Shown: piece by piece, positions 37,671 through 47,227 of the stretch | Position numbering within the stretch: position 1 is the stretch's first letter | Layout: every line of letters starts with the position of its first letter | NCBI RefSeq assembly: GCF_021728295.1 | Contig: NZ_JAKJXE010000001.1 | Location: 434,001-498,000 of the forward strand | From: Pseudomonas petrae | GTDB taxonomy: Bacteria; Pseudomonadota; Gammaproteobacteria; Pseudomonadales; Pseudomonadaceae | DNA: 64,000 nucleotides | Direction of reading: 5' to 3' | Translations under genes and position numbers: made by a program | Notes under the pieces: model-generated | Databases searched by the model: none | Told to the model about the DNA's origin: nothing | Seen by the model: only the letters and a program-made list of their open reading frames with translations

Positions 37671-37760
37671 TGGCGGAGAGATAGGGATTTGAACCCTAGG
37701 TACTGTCGCCAGTACAACGGATTTCGAATCCGTCCCGTTCGGCCACTCCGGCATCTCTCC
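37671..37760 (-). tRNA. serU: tRNA-Ser (anticodon CGA)
   Basis: A 90-base class II tRNA on the minus strand: acceptor GGAGAGA / TCTCTCC with discriminator G and encoded CCA. The anticodon stem ACGGA/TCCGT carries loop TTCGAAA, the long variable arm is GTACTGGCGACAGTAC, and the T-loop is GGGTTCAAATCCC. It reads UCG codons. The promoter -10 is TATGAT, 11 bases before the 5' end. This is the intact copy; the terminator at 37631 follows it. Confidence 0.96.
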
Positions 37761-37864
37761 AACGGCGCGCATCATAACAGTTCGTTCGAAGAACGCGAAC
37801 CCTTTTTAAGGATTTTTTCGCGTTCTTTCAGATGCTTGCAGCGTTTTCCGCTTAAAGCTCTGGA

Positions 37865-38578
37865 TCAGAGCGGTACGCCGAGACGCTGGGCGACTTCTTC
37901 GTAGGCTTCGATGACATCACCGAGGCCCTGACGGAAGCGGTCCTTGTCCATTTTCTTGCGGGTCTCTTTGTCCCACAGACGGCAGCCGTCCGGGCTGAAT
38001 TCGTCACCGAGAACGATCGAGCCGTCGCTGAACACGCCGAACTCAAGCTTGAAGTCGACCAGTAGCAGGCCGGCGTCGTCGAACAGTTTGCTCAGGACTT
38101 CGTTGACCTTCAGCGACAGTTCTTTCATGCGAACCAGCTGCTCGGCGGTGCCCCAACCGAACGCGACAACGTGGGAGTCGTTGATGAACGGGTCGCCCTT
38201 GGCGTCGTCCTTCAGGAACAGCTCGAAGGTGTAAGGGTTGAGCTTCATGCCCTCTTCCACGCCCAGGCGCTTGACCAGGCTGCCGGCGGCGTAGTTACGC
38301 ACGACGCATTCGACCGGAATCATGTCGAGCTTCTTGACCAGCACTTCGTTGTCGGCCAGCAGCTTGTCGAACTGGGTCGGAACGCCTGCGGCTTCCAGCT
38401 TCTGCATGATGAAGGCGTTGAACTTGTTGTTCACCATGCCTTTGCGGTCGAGCTGTTCGATGCGCTTGCCGTCGAACGCCGAGGTGTCGTTGCGGAACAA
38501 AAGGATCAAGCGGTCAGCGTCGTCGGTCTTGTAAACCGACTTGGCTTTGCCGCGGTAGAGTTCTTCACGTTTTTCCAT
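37865..38578 (-). CDS. purC: SAICAR synthetase (PurC)
   Basis: Purine biosynthesis enzyme joining CAIR and aspartate with ATP to form SAICAR. It is 237 residues from ATG 38578, matching bacterial PurC; GGAG lies 8 bases upstream, while 43 extra in-frame codons are non-family. Motifs: [14 protein letters not shown] (ATP loop), [38 protein letters not shown] and [14 protein letters not shown]. It is last in the dapA-bamC-MBL-purC run on the minus strand, an order I know from Pseudomonas. Confidence 0.97.
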   Translation of the reverse strand: MEKREELYRGKAKSVYKTDDADRLILLFRNDTSAFDGKRIEQLDRKGMVNNKFNAFIMQKLEAAGVPTQFDKLLADNEVLVKKLDMIPVECVVRNYAAGSLVKRLGVEEGMKLNPYTFELFLKDDAKGDPFINDSHVVAFGWGTAEQLVRMKELSLKVNEVLSKLFDDAGLLLVDFKLEFGVFSDGSIVLGDEFSPDGCRLWDKETRKKMDKDRFRQGLGDVIEAYEEVAQRLGVPL

Positions 38579-38636
38579 GATGGGCTCCGCTTGCTGAATC
38601 TTTGAATAGTGGGGGGCGAGTCGCCCGTTTGGGACG

Positions 38637-39395
38637 CTAGGCGATTTCGCGCCAGTCGAGCCCTGAATCCTGATCGGCCAATTGTAGCCAGTCTGCGTCG
38701 CACCCAAGGGTGTCGACGAAACATTGCCGGGCCAGATGCGGCAGATTGTTCTTGCTGCTCAGATGGGCCAGCACCAGGTGCTGCAGATCCTGCCATCCCA
38801 ACTCGTTCACCAGACCGGCAGCCTGATGATTGTTCAAATGACCGTGATCACCGCCCACCCGCTGCTTGAGAAAGTACGGGTACTGACCTCGGGCAAGCAG
38901 ATCGCGGCAGTGATTGGACTCGACCATGAGCGCATCGAGTCCGCGGTAGCTGTCGAGCACCATCGGGCAATACGAGCCAAGGTCGGTCAACAGGCCGAAA
39001 CGCCGGCGCCCGTCGTTGAACACGAACTGCGTCGGTTCCAGCGCATCGTGGGCCACCGACACCACGTCGATGCCCAAACTGCCAATGCGCAGACCCTGCC
39101 CGCCCACCAGCCGAAGGCCGGCTTCGACCGGCTTGCGCATGCCGCGCAGCGTGCCGTCGCTGAGGTACACCGGCACATCGTAGCGCCGAGACAGCAAACC
39201 CACGCCATGCACATGATCGGCATGTTCGTGGGTCACTAGAATGGCGCTGAGCTGTTTACCGCTGACGCCCAGCCTGTCGAGCCGTCGTTCGGTTTCCCGC
39301 AGGGAGAAACCGCAATCGACCAGCACGTACGTGTCGTTGCTCGCAACCAGCGTGGCGTTGCCGCGACTGCCGCTGCCCAGAACCGCGAAGCGCAC
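38637..39395 (-). CDS. MBL-fold metallohydrolase (YycJ-like)
   Basis: A 252-residue cytosolic metallo-beta-lactamase-fold protein. The di-metal motif is [12 protein letters not shown] near residues 54-65 (HxHxDH), with [12 protein letters not shown] at the start and [10 protein letters not shown] and LAHLSSKNN later, as in YycJ/WalJ-type nucleases or hydrolases. It starts at GTG 39395, which directly abuts the TAA of bamC, so translation is probably coupled. Its substrate is unknown. Confidence 0.88.
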   Translation of the reverse strand: MRFAVLGSGSRGNATLVASNDTYVLVDCGFSLRETERRLDRLGVSGKQLSAILVTHEHADHVHGVGLLSRRYDVPVYLSDGTLRGMRKPVEAGLRLVGGQGLRIGSLGIDVVSVAHDALEPTQFVFNDGRRRFGLLTDLGSYCPMVLDSYRGLDALMVESNHCRDLLARGQYPYFLKQRVGGDHGHLNNHQAAGLVNELGWQDLQHLVLAHLSSKNNLPHLARQCFVDTLGCDADWLQLADQDSGLDWREIA

Positions 39396-40511
39396 TTAAC
39401 CCAGGTTGTCCTGAATGACGCTCAGCACACGACGAGCGACTTCCGTCGGCGCCACGGTGTTGATGTTCTTCTCGACCGTGACCTGAACGTTCTCGCCGAC
39501 CTTGCTCAGGCGAACCTGATAACGCTCGGCGCGGGCTTCTTTCTCTTCCTTGGACTCTTCACTGCCGAACACGCGACTGAGGAAGCCAGGCTTGTTTTCA
39601 GGCTTGTCGGCTTTTTCCGCCAGGTTGATGTAGTACAGGCCCAGGCTGCGGTTGATGTCTTCAACGCGCCAGTCGCCCTGGTTAAGCGCACGACCGACGC
39701 TCGACCACGCGCGATCCAAATCCGCGCCCAGGTTCAGCACCGGGTTGCCGCTGCCGTCTTCACTGAGGGAAACGCGGCTTGGGGTGTCGAAATCACGCGC
39801 CGCCAGCAGGGACACCGAACCGCCCTTCTCGGCGGTGCGGGTCAGGCTGGCCAGCATGTCGTCGGTCAGCACGGAGTCGAGGCCGACGTTGGTGCTGCGC
39901 GACGGGAATGCAGGATCATCCTTGCTGCCGGCCGGACGCTGCACGCTGACCACATAGATTTCGCTGGTGTTGCGCTGCACGCCCGGCTCGATACGAACGC
40001 GGACGCGGGTTTCAGTGCTGGCGGCATCGCCACTCGAGCCCATGCGCTTGGCAACCGATGCCGACAATTCGTCCATACGCTGCCAGGTGGTGTTGAATTC
40101 ACCGGTCTGCGGACGATCTTCGGCGATGCGGAAACCGTTGTCTTCGAAGTACTGATGCGCCACTGGCCATACTTCAGCCGGCGCGCGCTGGGCGAGAATC
40201 CAGCGGTTGTCGCCGCTCTTCTGCAGGGTGTAGTCGCCGGAGTCCTGAACAGTGGACAGCGGTTGCGGACGCGGCACGGTGAATTCACCCTTCTGGGTGT
40301 CATCGGCGACGTTGCGCGGGATCGGCAGCAACGGGTCCAGGCGTTTGACTTCCTGAACGCCTTCGGGCATCTGCATCGGCGGCTTCTGGGTCGCTTCCAG
40401 GTAATCGCTGCTGCGATCGCGGAAATAACCGTCCTGGCCAAAAAGCCAGCTGCAACCGCTGGTGCTGGAGATAATCAAGGCTAGTGCGGAAAGTCCGGCC
40501 AGTCGCTTCAT
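39396..40511 (-). CDS. bamC: Outer-membrane assembly lipoprotein BamC (NlpB)
   Basis: Lipoprotein of the BAM complex that inserts outer-membrane proteins. The lipoprotein signal [20 protein letters not shown] places Cys at residue 20. The unstructured [12 protein letters not shown] segment, which in the family contacts BamD, follows, then two helix-grip domains ([23 protein letters not shown] and [24 protein letters not shown]). It is 371 residues. A longer start at 40529 overlaps the dapA stop, but the lipoprotein signal fits ATG 40511. It follows dapA by 17 bases. Confidence 0.94.
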   Translation of the reverse strand: MKRLAGLSALALIISSTSGCSWLFGQDGYFRDRSSDYLEATQKPPMQMPEGVQEVKRLDPLLPIPRNVADDTQKGEFTVPRPQPLSTVQDSGDYTLQKSGDNRWILAQRAPAEVWPVAHQYFEDNGFRIAEDRPQTGEFNTTWQRMDELSASVAKRMGSSGDAASTETRVRVRIEPGVQRNTSEIYVVSVQRPAGSKDDPAFPSRSTNVGLDSVLTDDMLASLTRTAEKGGSVSLLAARDFDTPSRVSLSEDGSGNPVLNLGADLDRAWSSVGRALNQGDWRVEDINRSLGLYYINLAEKADKPENKPGFLSRVFGSEESKEEKEARAERYQVRLSKVGENVQVTVEKNINTVAPTEVARRVLSVIQDNLG

Positions 40512-40528
40512 TGCGTAATGCTTCCTCA

Positions 40529-41407
40529 TTAGACCAATACACCGGACTGGCGCAGGGCCTGACGCAGCGGCTCGTGGCAGGACTCGCTGAGCCAGGTGAG
40601 CGGCAGACGAATACCGTCTGGCATCAAACCCATCTCATGCAGGGCCCATTTCACGGGAATAGGGTTCGATTCGATGAACAGAGTCTTGTTCAGCGGCATC
40701 AGTTTTTCGTGGATGGCGCGGGCGGTGTCGGCGTCACCGGCCATCGCGGCCTTGCACAGGTCGGCCATGGCGCGCGGCGCGACGTTGGCGGTGACCGAGA
40801 TGTTGCCTTTGCCGCCGAGCAACATCAGCTCAACTGCGGTTGCGTCGTCGCCGGAATAGACCAGGAAGTCGCTGCTCACGCCGGCAAGAATATCCTTGGC
40901 GCGCTGCAGGTCTCCGGTGGCTTCCTTGATGGCGATGATGTTTTTGACTGTCGACAGGCGGATAACGGTCTCGGCTGACATGTCGCAGGCGGTACGGCCC
41001 GGCACGTTATACAGAATCTGCGGGATGTCGACGGCTTCGGCGATGTGCTTGAAGTGCTGGTACAAGCCTTCCTGGGTCGGCTTGTTGTAGTACGGGGTGA
41101 CCAGCAGGCAGGCATCGGCACCGGCGTTCTTGGCGTTGGTGGTCAGTTCGACCGCCTCGCGGGTGGAGTTGGCGCCGGTGCCGGCGATGACCGGGATGCG
41201 GCCAGCGACCTGCTGTACCACGCGGCGGATGACTTCGATGTGCTCGTTGACGTCGAGCGTCGCGGATTCACCTGTTGTGCCGACGGCAACAATGGCGTTG
41301 GTGCCCTCTTGCAGGTGAAAGTCCACCAGTTTGCTCAGGCTGTCCCAATCGAGACGACCTTGTGCATCCATGGGTGTGACCAGTGCCACCATACTGCCCG
41401 CAATCAT
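40529..41407 (-). CDS. dapA: 4-hydroxy-tetrahydrodipicolinate synthase (DapA)
   Basis: First enzyme of the lysine/diaminopimelate branch, condensing pyruvate with aspartate semialdehyde. It is 292 residues from ATG 41407 (AGGAG 8 bases upstream). The N-terminal [11 protein letters not shown], the signature [15 protein letters not shown], Tyr in [13 protein letters not shown] near 133 and the Schiff-base Lys in [13 protein letters not shown] near 161 are all present. It heads the minus-strand operon with bamC. Confidence 0.96.
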   Translation of the reverse strand: MIAGSMVALVTPMDAQGRLDWDSLSKLVDFHLQEGTNAIVAVGTTGESATLDVNEHIEVIRRVVQQVAGRIPVIAGTGANSTREAVELTTNAKNAGADACLLVTPYYNKPTQEGLYQHFKHIAEAVDIPQILYNVPGRTACDMSAETVIRLSTVKNIIAIKEATGDLQRAKDILAGVSSDFLVYSGDDATAVELMLLGGKGNISVTANVAPRAMADLCKAAMAGDADTARAIHEKLMPLNKTLFIESNPIPVKWALHEMGLMPDGIRLPLTWLSESCHEPLRQALRQSGVLV

Positions 41408-41720
41408 GCAAACCGCTCCTGCCGGAAAAAGAGAGCGGTAATGGTACTGGCGCCATGATCCTTGCACAAGGCGAGCATTCCCCTCGGCGCCGGTTTTCGC
41501 TACCCTTCGGTCTTTGATCGGTACGGGTCATCTGCCCGGCTCGTTCGACTGCTCGATTTTGTCGTCACTTACCCCGCCCTGCGTCGTTATCGCGCGCCAT
41601 GACAGGCTCATGGCCGCGACTGGCGGCTGTGGGTCGGGGCGACATCACGATGCCTTCGTCCGTCGAGCCCGCCGGCACAGGCCTGCTGCGTACCGACCGC
41701 TCATCGTTTAGGAATGCTGC
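41408..41720. other. Divergent dapA / gcvR promoter region
   Basis: 313 bases between divergent genes. No ORF or RNA gene is supported. Both promoters must be here. Confidence 0.4.
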
Positions 41721-42284
41721 ATGTCATCCATCCCCACAGTTCGCGAACAATTCCTTGTCATCAGTGCCCTTGGCGCCAACCCAATGGAGCTGACCAACGT
41801 CCTGTGCCGCGCCAGTAACGAAAGCCGTTGCTCGGTCGTCAGCTCACGCCTCACTCGCCATGGCGAATGCAGCGCGCTGATCCTGCAGATCTCCGGCAGT
41901 TGGGACGCCCTGGCGCGTCTGGAAACCGGTCTGCCCAATCTGGCGAAGAAACACGCCTTCACCGTCAATGTGGTGCGCAGTGCTTCGCTGGAAAACCGTC
42001 CGGAAGCCCTGCCCTACGTGGCCTACGTCAGTTCGGCGTACCGCCCGGACATCATCAATGAGCTGTGCCAGTTCTTCATCGACCACAACGTGGAACTGGA
42101 AAACCTGATCTGCGACACCTATCAGGCACCGCAGACCGGCGGCACCATGCTCAACGCGACGTTCACCGTGACATTGCCAGCCGGCACCCAGATCAGCTGG
42201 TTGCGTGATCAGTTCCTGGACTTCGCCGACGCACTCAACCTCGATGCGCTGATCGAACCATGGCGCCCTCAAGCACCGATGTAA
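41721..42284 (+). CDS. gcvR: Glycine cleavage system transcriptional repressor GcvR
   Basis: A 187-residue ACT-domain protein. Two ACT modules are visible: REQFLVISALGANPMELTNVLCRASNESRCSVVSSRLTRHG and PYVAYVSSAYRPDIINELCQFFIDHNVELENLICDTYQAP. In E. coli GcvR opposes GcvA; in Pseudomonas the gene sits between dapA and bcp, as here. The C-terminus is RPQAPM. It is followed after 10 bases by bcp and is co-transcribed. Confidence 0.9.
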   Translation: MSSIPTVREQFLVISALGANPMELTNVLCRASNESRCSVVSSRLTRHGECSALILQISGSWDALARLETGLPNLAKKHAFTVNVVRSASLENRPEALPYVAYVSSAYRPDIINELCQFFIDHNVELENLICDTYQAPQTGGTMLNATFTVTLPAGTQISWLRDQFLDFADALNLDALIEPWRPQAPM

Positions 42285-42294
42285 GGAGTTTCGA

Positions 42295-42768
42295 ATGGCT
42301 GTAGAACTCGACCAACCCGTTGCCGACTTCCAGGTGCAGGCCACCAGCGAACAGGCGGTCAGCCTGTCGGCGCTCAAAGGTCAGCAAGTTGTCCTTTATT
42401 TCTACCCGAAGGACAGCACCCCTGGCTGCACCACCCAGGGCCAGGGCTTTCGCGATCATCACGCCGACTTCAAGGCCGCCAACACGGTGGTGTTCGGTGT
42501 GTCGCGGGACAGCCTGAAATCCCACGAGAACTTCAAGGCCAAGCAGGAATTCCCGTTTGAGCTGATCTCGGACAAGGATGAATCGCTGTGCCAGTTGTTC
42601 GATGTGATCAAGCTGAAAAAGCTGTACGGCAAGGAATACCTGGGCGTCGACCGCAGCACCTTCCTGATCGACAAGGACGGTGTGCTACGCAAGGAATGGC
42701 GCGGCGTGAAGGTGCCGGGGCATGTGGCGGCGGTGCTGGAAGCGGCTCAGGCGCTGAACCAGGCTTGA
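42295..42768 (+). CDS. bcp: Thioredoxin-dependent peroxiredoxin Bcp (PrxQ)
   Basis: A 157-residue peroxiredoxin that reduces peroxides. The peroxidatic Cys is in KDSTPGCTTQGQGFRDH near residue 46. A second Cys is in DESLCQLFDVIKLKKLYG near 98. E. coli Bcp has its partner Cys five residues after the first; here that position is not Cys (TTQGQ), so the enzyme is 1-Cys or uses the distant Cys. AGGAG lies before ATG 42295. Confidence 0.93.
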   Translation: MAVELDQPVADFQVQATSEQAVSLSALKGQQVVLYFYPKDSTPGCTTQGQGFRDHHADFKAANTVVFGVSRDSLKSHENFKAKQEFPFELISDKDESLCQLFDVIKLKKLYGKEYLGVDRSTFLIDKDGVLRKEWRGVKVPGHVAAVLEAAQALNQA

Positions 42769-42777
42769 TCGCCATAC

Positions 42778-42866
42778 TGTAGGAGTGAGCTTGCTCGCGA
42801 TCGGGTTCGTTTAGTCATCGTATATTGACCTGGACAACGCCGATCGCGAGCAAGCTCACTCCTACA
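42778..42866. repeat. REP-type inverted repeat between bcp and perM
   Basis: Two perfect 27-base arms, TGTAGGAGTGAGCTTGCTCG... at 42778-42804 and its reverse complement at 42840-42866, around a 35-base centre. The GGAGTGAGCTTGCTCGCGA core is the common Pseudomonas REP sequence. Between convergent genes it likely serves as a two-way terminator. Confidence 0.92.
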
Positions 42867-42882
42867 AAAAGCAAGGCAACAC

Positions 42883-43953
42883 CTACAACAACGGCGCCAC
42901 TGTCGGTTCGTTCCGTGGCCATGCATCCAGCACGGCCTTGAACAGGGTCGCCAGCGGGATCGCAAAGAAAATCCCCCAGAACCCCCACAGCCCGCCGAAC
43001 AACAGCACGGCGCAGATGATCGCGACCGGGTGCAGGCTCACAGTCTGGGAGAACAGCAGCGGCACCAGCACGTTGCCGTCCAGAGTCTGGATGATGCCGT
43101 AGACCGCCATCAGATAGATGAACTGATCGCTCCAGCCCCACTGGAACAGCGCGATGAACGCCACGGGCACGGTCACCACGACTGCGCCCACATACGGCAC
43201 GACCACCGAGATCCCCACCAGCATGGCCAGCAACGCCGAGTAATTCAGGCCCATGGTCACGAAGGCGATGTAAGTCACCCCGCCGCAGATGAAGATCTCG
43301 ATGACCTTGCCGCGAATGTAGTTGGCGATCTGCCGATTCATTTCCTCGGCCACATGGGTAATCAGCGTACGTTCGCGGGGCAGATAGCCTCTCGCCCAGC
43401 GGCTGATCATCCGACGATCCTTGAGGAAGAAGAACACCAGGATCGGCACCAGCACCAGGTAGATCATCATGTTGACCAGCAGCGGCAAGCTGGACAGGGA
43501 AAACGTCAGCGCCCATTGCCCGAACTTGCCGACCTCGCCGCGCGCCACTTCTATCGCCTGCAAGACCTGCTCGTCCGACACCAGATGCGGATAACGCTCC
43601 GGCAGCAGCAACAGCAAGGACTGCCACTTGGCGAGCATGCCGGGCAATTCATTGAACAAGGTAATGAGCTGGCGCCACAGCAGAGGCACCAGCACCAGCA
43701 GAAACAGCGCCAGCGCACCCATGAACAAGGCGAAGACCAGTCCGACTGCGCCACCTTCCGGGACCCGCAGGCGTTCAAGCAGGTTGACCAACCCGTGCAT
43801 CAGAAACGCAAGCACCAGCCCGGCCAGCACCGGGGCGAGCATGCCGCCGAGGGTGAGAACAACGGTAAATCCGAGAACCAACAGCACTGCCAGCACTACC
43901 GCTTCCTCGTCGGAAAAGTAGCGCTGTATCCAGTCGCGAAGCACTTTGAACAT
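42883..43953 (-). CDS. perM: AI-2E family transporter (PerM-like permease)
   Basis: A 356-residue inner-membrane protein with about eight helices: AVVLAVLLVLGFTVVLTLGGMLAPVLAGLVLAFLMHG at the start, then LVFALFMGALALFLLVLVPLL, a soluble middle, and a family core MLVGISVVVPYVGAVVVTVP with LDGNVLVPLLFSQTVSLHPVAIICAVLLFGGLWGFWGIFFAIPLATL. ATG 43953 has AGGA seven bases upstream. The substrate of this clade is not established. It is the Pseudomonas order bcp-perM-tusA-like. Confidence 0.92.
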   Translation of the reverse strand: MFKVLRDWIQRYFSDEEAVVLAVLLVLGFTVVLTLGGMLAPVLAGLVLAFLMHGLVNLLERLRVPEGGAVGLVFALFMGALALFLLVLVPLLWRQLITLFNELPGMLAKWQSLLLLLPERYPHLVSDEQVLQAIEVARGEVGKFGQWALTFSLSSLPLLVNMMIYLVLVPILVFFFLKDRRMISRWARGYLPRERTLITHVAEEMNRQIANYIRGKVIEIFICGGVTYIAFVTMGLNYSALLAMLVGISVVVPYVGAVVVTVPVAFIALFQWGWSDQFIYLMAVYGIIQTLDGNVLVPLLFSQTVSLHPVAIICAVLLFGGLWGFWGIFFAIPLATLFKAVLDAWPRNEPTVAPLL

Positions 43954-43992
43954 CAAGAATCCTAAGGGGGGGTTGCGAGGGGTCAGAAACGC

Positions 43993-44244
43993 TCAGGCCT
44001 TGCGTAGCCAGTACCGATAAATGCCGTCAGCGTTTTCTTCGTGCAGCAGCGCATGCCCGGCCAGTTTTGCAAAGGTACGGAAGTCGCGCTGCGAGCCTGC
44101 GTCCGTGGCCGTCACTTTGAGGACCGCGCCGCTGGCCAGACGGTTGAGCTCCATCTTGGCCTTGAGCAAAGGAAGCGGGCAGTTGAGACCGCTTGCATCA
44201 AGCTCTGCATCGCAGGCTGCGGGTTGTCCTACAGCGTCAGACAT
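43993..44244 (-). CDS. TusA-family sulfur carrier protein
   Basis: An 83-residue cytosolic protein of the TusA/SirA family with the key Cys in DASGLNCPLPLLKAKMELNRL near residue 22 (CPxP), which carries a persulfide in the family. The C-terminal half (KVTATDAGSQRDFRTFAKLAGHALL) fits the two-layer fold. The corresponding P. aeruginosa gene, PA1006, is known for molybdenum cofactor and iron homeostasis. ATG 44244 has GGAGAG upstream. It precedes perM by 40 bases. Confidence 0.9.
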   Translation of the reverse strand: MSDAVGQPAACDAELDASGLNCPLPLLKAKMELNRLASGAVLKVTATDAGSQRDFRTFAKLAGHALLHEENADGIYRYWLRKA

Positions 44245-44390
44245 CGTTTCTCTCCGGATAGACACATCCGCCCTCGCATAAAAGCCAACGGGCGGAAGAA
44301 CATTCTTACAAGTTTTCCAGAATACCCCACTCTGGTCAGCAAGCCATTGAGCCAGCTACAGTGACGCCTTTCTGCCCCAGAGTTTCGTGC

Positions 44391-45827
44391 ATGAATTTTT
44401 TGCGCCCCACGCTGCTGACACTCGCATGCCTGCTGGCAGCTCCGAGTTTCGCAGAAGATGACCTGCCCTCCCTCGGCGACGCGAGTTCATCCATCGTTTC
44501 TCCGCAGCAAGAACATGACCTGGGGCGTGCCTGGCTCGGGCTGCTGCGCTCTGAAGTGGCGCAGCTGTCCGACCCGCTGCTCAAGGACTTCGTCGAGTCC
44601 TCGGTCTATCGGCTCGCCGAAACCAGCCAGGTGCAGGACCGCCGCCTCGAATTCATTCTGATCAACACGCCGGAGATCAACGCCTTCGCAGCGCCCGGCG
44701 GGATCATAGGGGTCAACGGCGGGTTGTTCCTCCACGCTGAAACCGAAGGCGAATACGCCGCGGTCCTCGCCCACGAACTGGCTCACTTGTCGCAACGGCA
44801 CTTTGCCAGGGGCGTACAGGCGCAACAGCGCATGCAAGTGCCGGTGATGGCGGCGATGCTCGCGGGTATCGTCATGGCCGCAGCCGGCGCGGGCGATGCG
44901 GGGATTGCCGCGATCGCCGGCACCCAAGCCGCCGCGATCCAGGAGCAGGCGCGATTCTCCCGGCAGAATGAATCGGAAGCGGACCGCATCGGCATCCTCA
45001 ATCTTGAAAAGGCAGGCTACGACCCGCGCAACATGCCCACCATGTTCGAGCGTTTGGCGCGCCAGTATCGCTATGACGCCAAGCCACCGGAATTCCTGAT
45101 GAGCCACCCGGTAACGGAGTCCCGCATCGCCGACACCCGAAACCGCGCCGAGCAAGCCAAACCCGGCGGCAAGGAAGACAGCCCCGCGTATCAACTGATG
45201 CGCGCGCGCACCGTGCTGATTTACGAAGAAACCCCCGGCATGGCCGCCAAGCGTTTCCGGGCGCAACTGGCCGAGAACCCGAAAAACGACGCGGCTCGCT
45301 ACGGTCTGGCGCTCGCCCAGACCAAGGCGGGTCAGCTGAATGAGGGCCGCGAGACCCTGAAGCCCTTGCTCGACAAGGCGCCGGACAACATTCCCTACAA
45401 CCTCGCTGCCGTGAATCTGGACATCTCCAACAATCGTCTGCCCGATGCTCAACAGCGGGTGGACCGAATGCTGAATCTGTATCCAGACAACTACCCGCTC
45501 AATCAGGCGAAAGTCGACGTGTTGCTCAAGCAGTCCAAGGCGCCCGAGGCGTTGAAGTCTCTGGAGATTCTGCTGAAGAGTCGTCCAGACGATCCGGACA
45601 TCTGGAATCAGGTGGCTGACACCCGCGGCCTGTCGGGCAACACCATCGGCCTGCATCAGGCCCGTGCGGAATACTTCGCGCTGATGGGGGATTTCAAGCA
45701 GGCCATACAACAGCTTGAATTCGCCAAACGACGGGCGAACAACAACTTCCAGCTGGCCTCACGCATCGACGCGCGGCAGCAGGAAATCATCGCCCAGGAA
45801 CGGGCGGTGAAGGACATGATGAATTGA
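44391..45827 (+). CDS. bepA: Periplasmic M48 metalloprotease with TPR domain (BepA-like)
   Basis: A 478-residue secreted quality-control protease acting on outer-membrane protein assembly. Signal peptide: MNFLRPTLLTLACLLAAPSFA. The zinc motif is LAHELAHLSQRH (HExxH) near residue 130, with the third ligand in SRQNESEADRIG near 195. From about residue 290 to the end there are tetratricopeptide helices (AARYGLALAQTKAGQLNEGRETL, NLYPDNYPLNQAKVDVL). ATG 44391 is chosen because the signal peptide starts there. It is divergent from the TusA-like gene. Confidence 0.92.
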   Translation: MNFLRPTLLTLACLLAAPSFAEDDLPSLGDASSSIVSPQQEHDLGRAWLGLLRSEVAQLSDPLLKDFVESSVYRLAETSQVQDRRLEFILINTPEINAFAAPGGIIGVNGGLFLHAETEGEYAAVLAHELAHLSQRHFARGVQAQQRMQVPVMAAMLAGIVMAAAGAGDAGIAAIAGTQAAAIQEQARFSRQNESEADRIGILNLEKAGYDPRNMPTMFERLARQYRYDAKPPEFLMSHPVTESRIADTRNRAEQAKPGGKEDSPAYQLMRARTVLIYEETPGMAAKRFRAQLAENPKNDAARYGLALAQTKAGQLNEGRETLKPLLDKAPDNIPYNLAAVNLDISNNRLPDAQQRVDRMLNLYPDNYPLNQAKVDVLLKQSKAPEALKSLEILLKSRPDDPDIWNQVADTRGLSGNTIGLHQARAEYFALMGDFKQAIQQLEFAKRRANNNFQLASRIDARQQEIIAQERAVKDMMN

Positions 45828-45914
45828 GGTCAGCTGCGGTCAGCTACAAGCGGCAAGCCATAAGCTGCAAGATGGAATGCAGCAAATCGGCTTGAAGCAG
45901 CTGGCCGCTGTTAA

Positions 45915-46973
45915 TCAGGCATTTCCCGAGGCTTTCATGCGTGCCGCCTGGGTAAAGTCGAGCATGCGCTGCAACGGCCGAACGGCGTGAGGGATAACCG
46001 CCGGGTCGACGAATATCTCGTTGGTGCCTTCGCGCAAACACTGAAGCGTGCGCGCCAGCGTGTTCATCGCCATCCACGGGCAATGGGCACAACTGCGGCA
46101 TGCGGCGCCATTGCCTGCAGTGGGCGCCTCAATGAAGACCTTGTCCGGGCACAGCTGCTGCATCTTATAAAAGATGCCGCGATCGGTGGCGACGATGAAA
46201 GTGGTGTTCGGCAGCGTCTGCGCCGCCTTGATCAACTGGCTGGTAGAGCCCACGGCGTCAGCCAGATCGATGACCGACTCGGGGGATTCCGGGTGCACCA
46301 GAATGGCGGCGTCCGGGTACAACGCTTTCATGTCCTCCAGCTGCCGGGACTTGAACTCCTCGTGCACGATGCAGGCGCCGTCCCACAACAGCATGTCCGC
46401 CCCGGTCTCGCGCTGGATGTAACGGCCCAGATGCTTGTCGGGCGCCCAAATGATTTTCTCGCCGTTGTCCATCAGGCTTTCGACGATCTCCAGCGCGCAA
46501 CTGGACGTCACCACCCAGTCGGCACGGGCTTTTACGGCGGCTGAGGTGTTGGCGTAAACCACCACCGTGCGCTCGGGGTGCTGATCGCAGAACGCAGCAA
46601 ACTCATCGACCGGGCAACCGAGGTCCAGCGAGCACGTTGCCTCAAGGGTCGGCATCAGGATGCGTTTTTTGGGGGTGAGGATTTTTGCGGTTTCACCCAT
46701 GAAACGCACCCCGGCCACCAGCACGGTTTTCGCCGGATGGTTTTTGCCGAAACGCGCCATCTCCAGAGAGTCCGAGACGCAACCGCCGGTTTCTTCCGCC
46801 AGTGCCTGAATCACCGGATCGCAGTAGTAGTGAGCGACCAGCACGGCGTCCTGGGCCTTGAGCTCGGCGGCGATCAGGCGGCGGTATTCCGCTTCCTCGT
46901 CCGGGCTCAGGGTTTTCGGCTGTTTGGCGTCCAGGTGCGCTTGGACCAGGAGGCGTTCGGAGATGTGTGTCAT
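45915..46973 (-). CDS. nadA: Quinolinate synthase A
   Basis: [4Fe-4S] enzyme of NAD biosynthesis making quinolinate from iminoaspartate and dihydroxyacetone phosphate. It is 352 residues from ATG 46973. Motifs: [46 protein letters not shown], and the cluster region [18 protein letters not shown] near 300. It converges with the M48 gene. The 87 bases between stops contain short repeats of AGCTGCAAG/GCGGCAAGCC type, common between Pseudomonas genes. Confidence 0.96.
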   Translation of the reverse strand: MTHISERLLVQAHLDAKQPKTLSPDEEAEYRRLIAAELKAQDAVLVAHYYCDPVIQALAEETGGCVSDSLEMARFGKNHPAKTVLVAGVRFMGETAKILTPKKRILMPTLEATCSLDLGCPVDEFAAFCDQHPERTVVVYANTSAAVKARADWVVTSSCALEIVESLMDNGEKIIWAPDKHLGRYIQRETGADMLLWDGACIVHEEFKSRQLEDMKALYPDAAILVHPESPESVIDLADAVGSTSQLIKAAQTLPNTTFIVATDRGIFYKMQQLCPDKVFIEAPTAGNGAACRSCAHCPWMAMNTLARTLQCLREGTNEIFVDPAVIPHAVRPLQRMLDFTQAARMKASGNA

Positions 46974-47227
46974 GTCGTTGGACCTGAATGCGCGTACGGA
47001 CGGAAAGTCCGCATGATAGAAAACGGCCGGGAAGTTAGCACGGGATCTGTTGAGCGATCACTTACCGGCAGTCCCCACCCTCATTGTAAGCGCCATCGCC
47101 TCAAGCGCAGGACATCGCAAAAACACGTCCGCAATGGTTGGAACGAGTCATCCAAAAAGGCACCGAAACCCTCAAGCCCGCCATTCAATGGCAGAATCTG
47201 CGTCACTGGACAGTTTTGGAGCCCCTC

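Noticed and set aside
44487-45710. 407-codon minus-strand frame
   Set aside because: Antisense to the M48 protease gene, which has a signal peptide, HExxH motif and TPR helices. High G+C at third positions produces such shadows.
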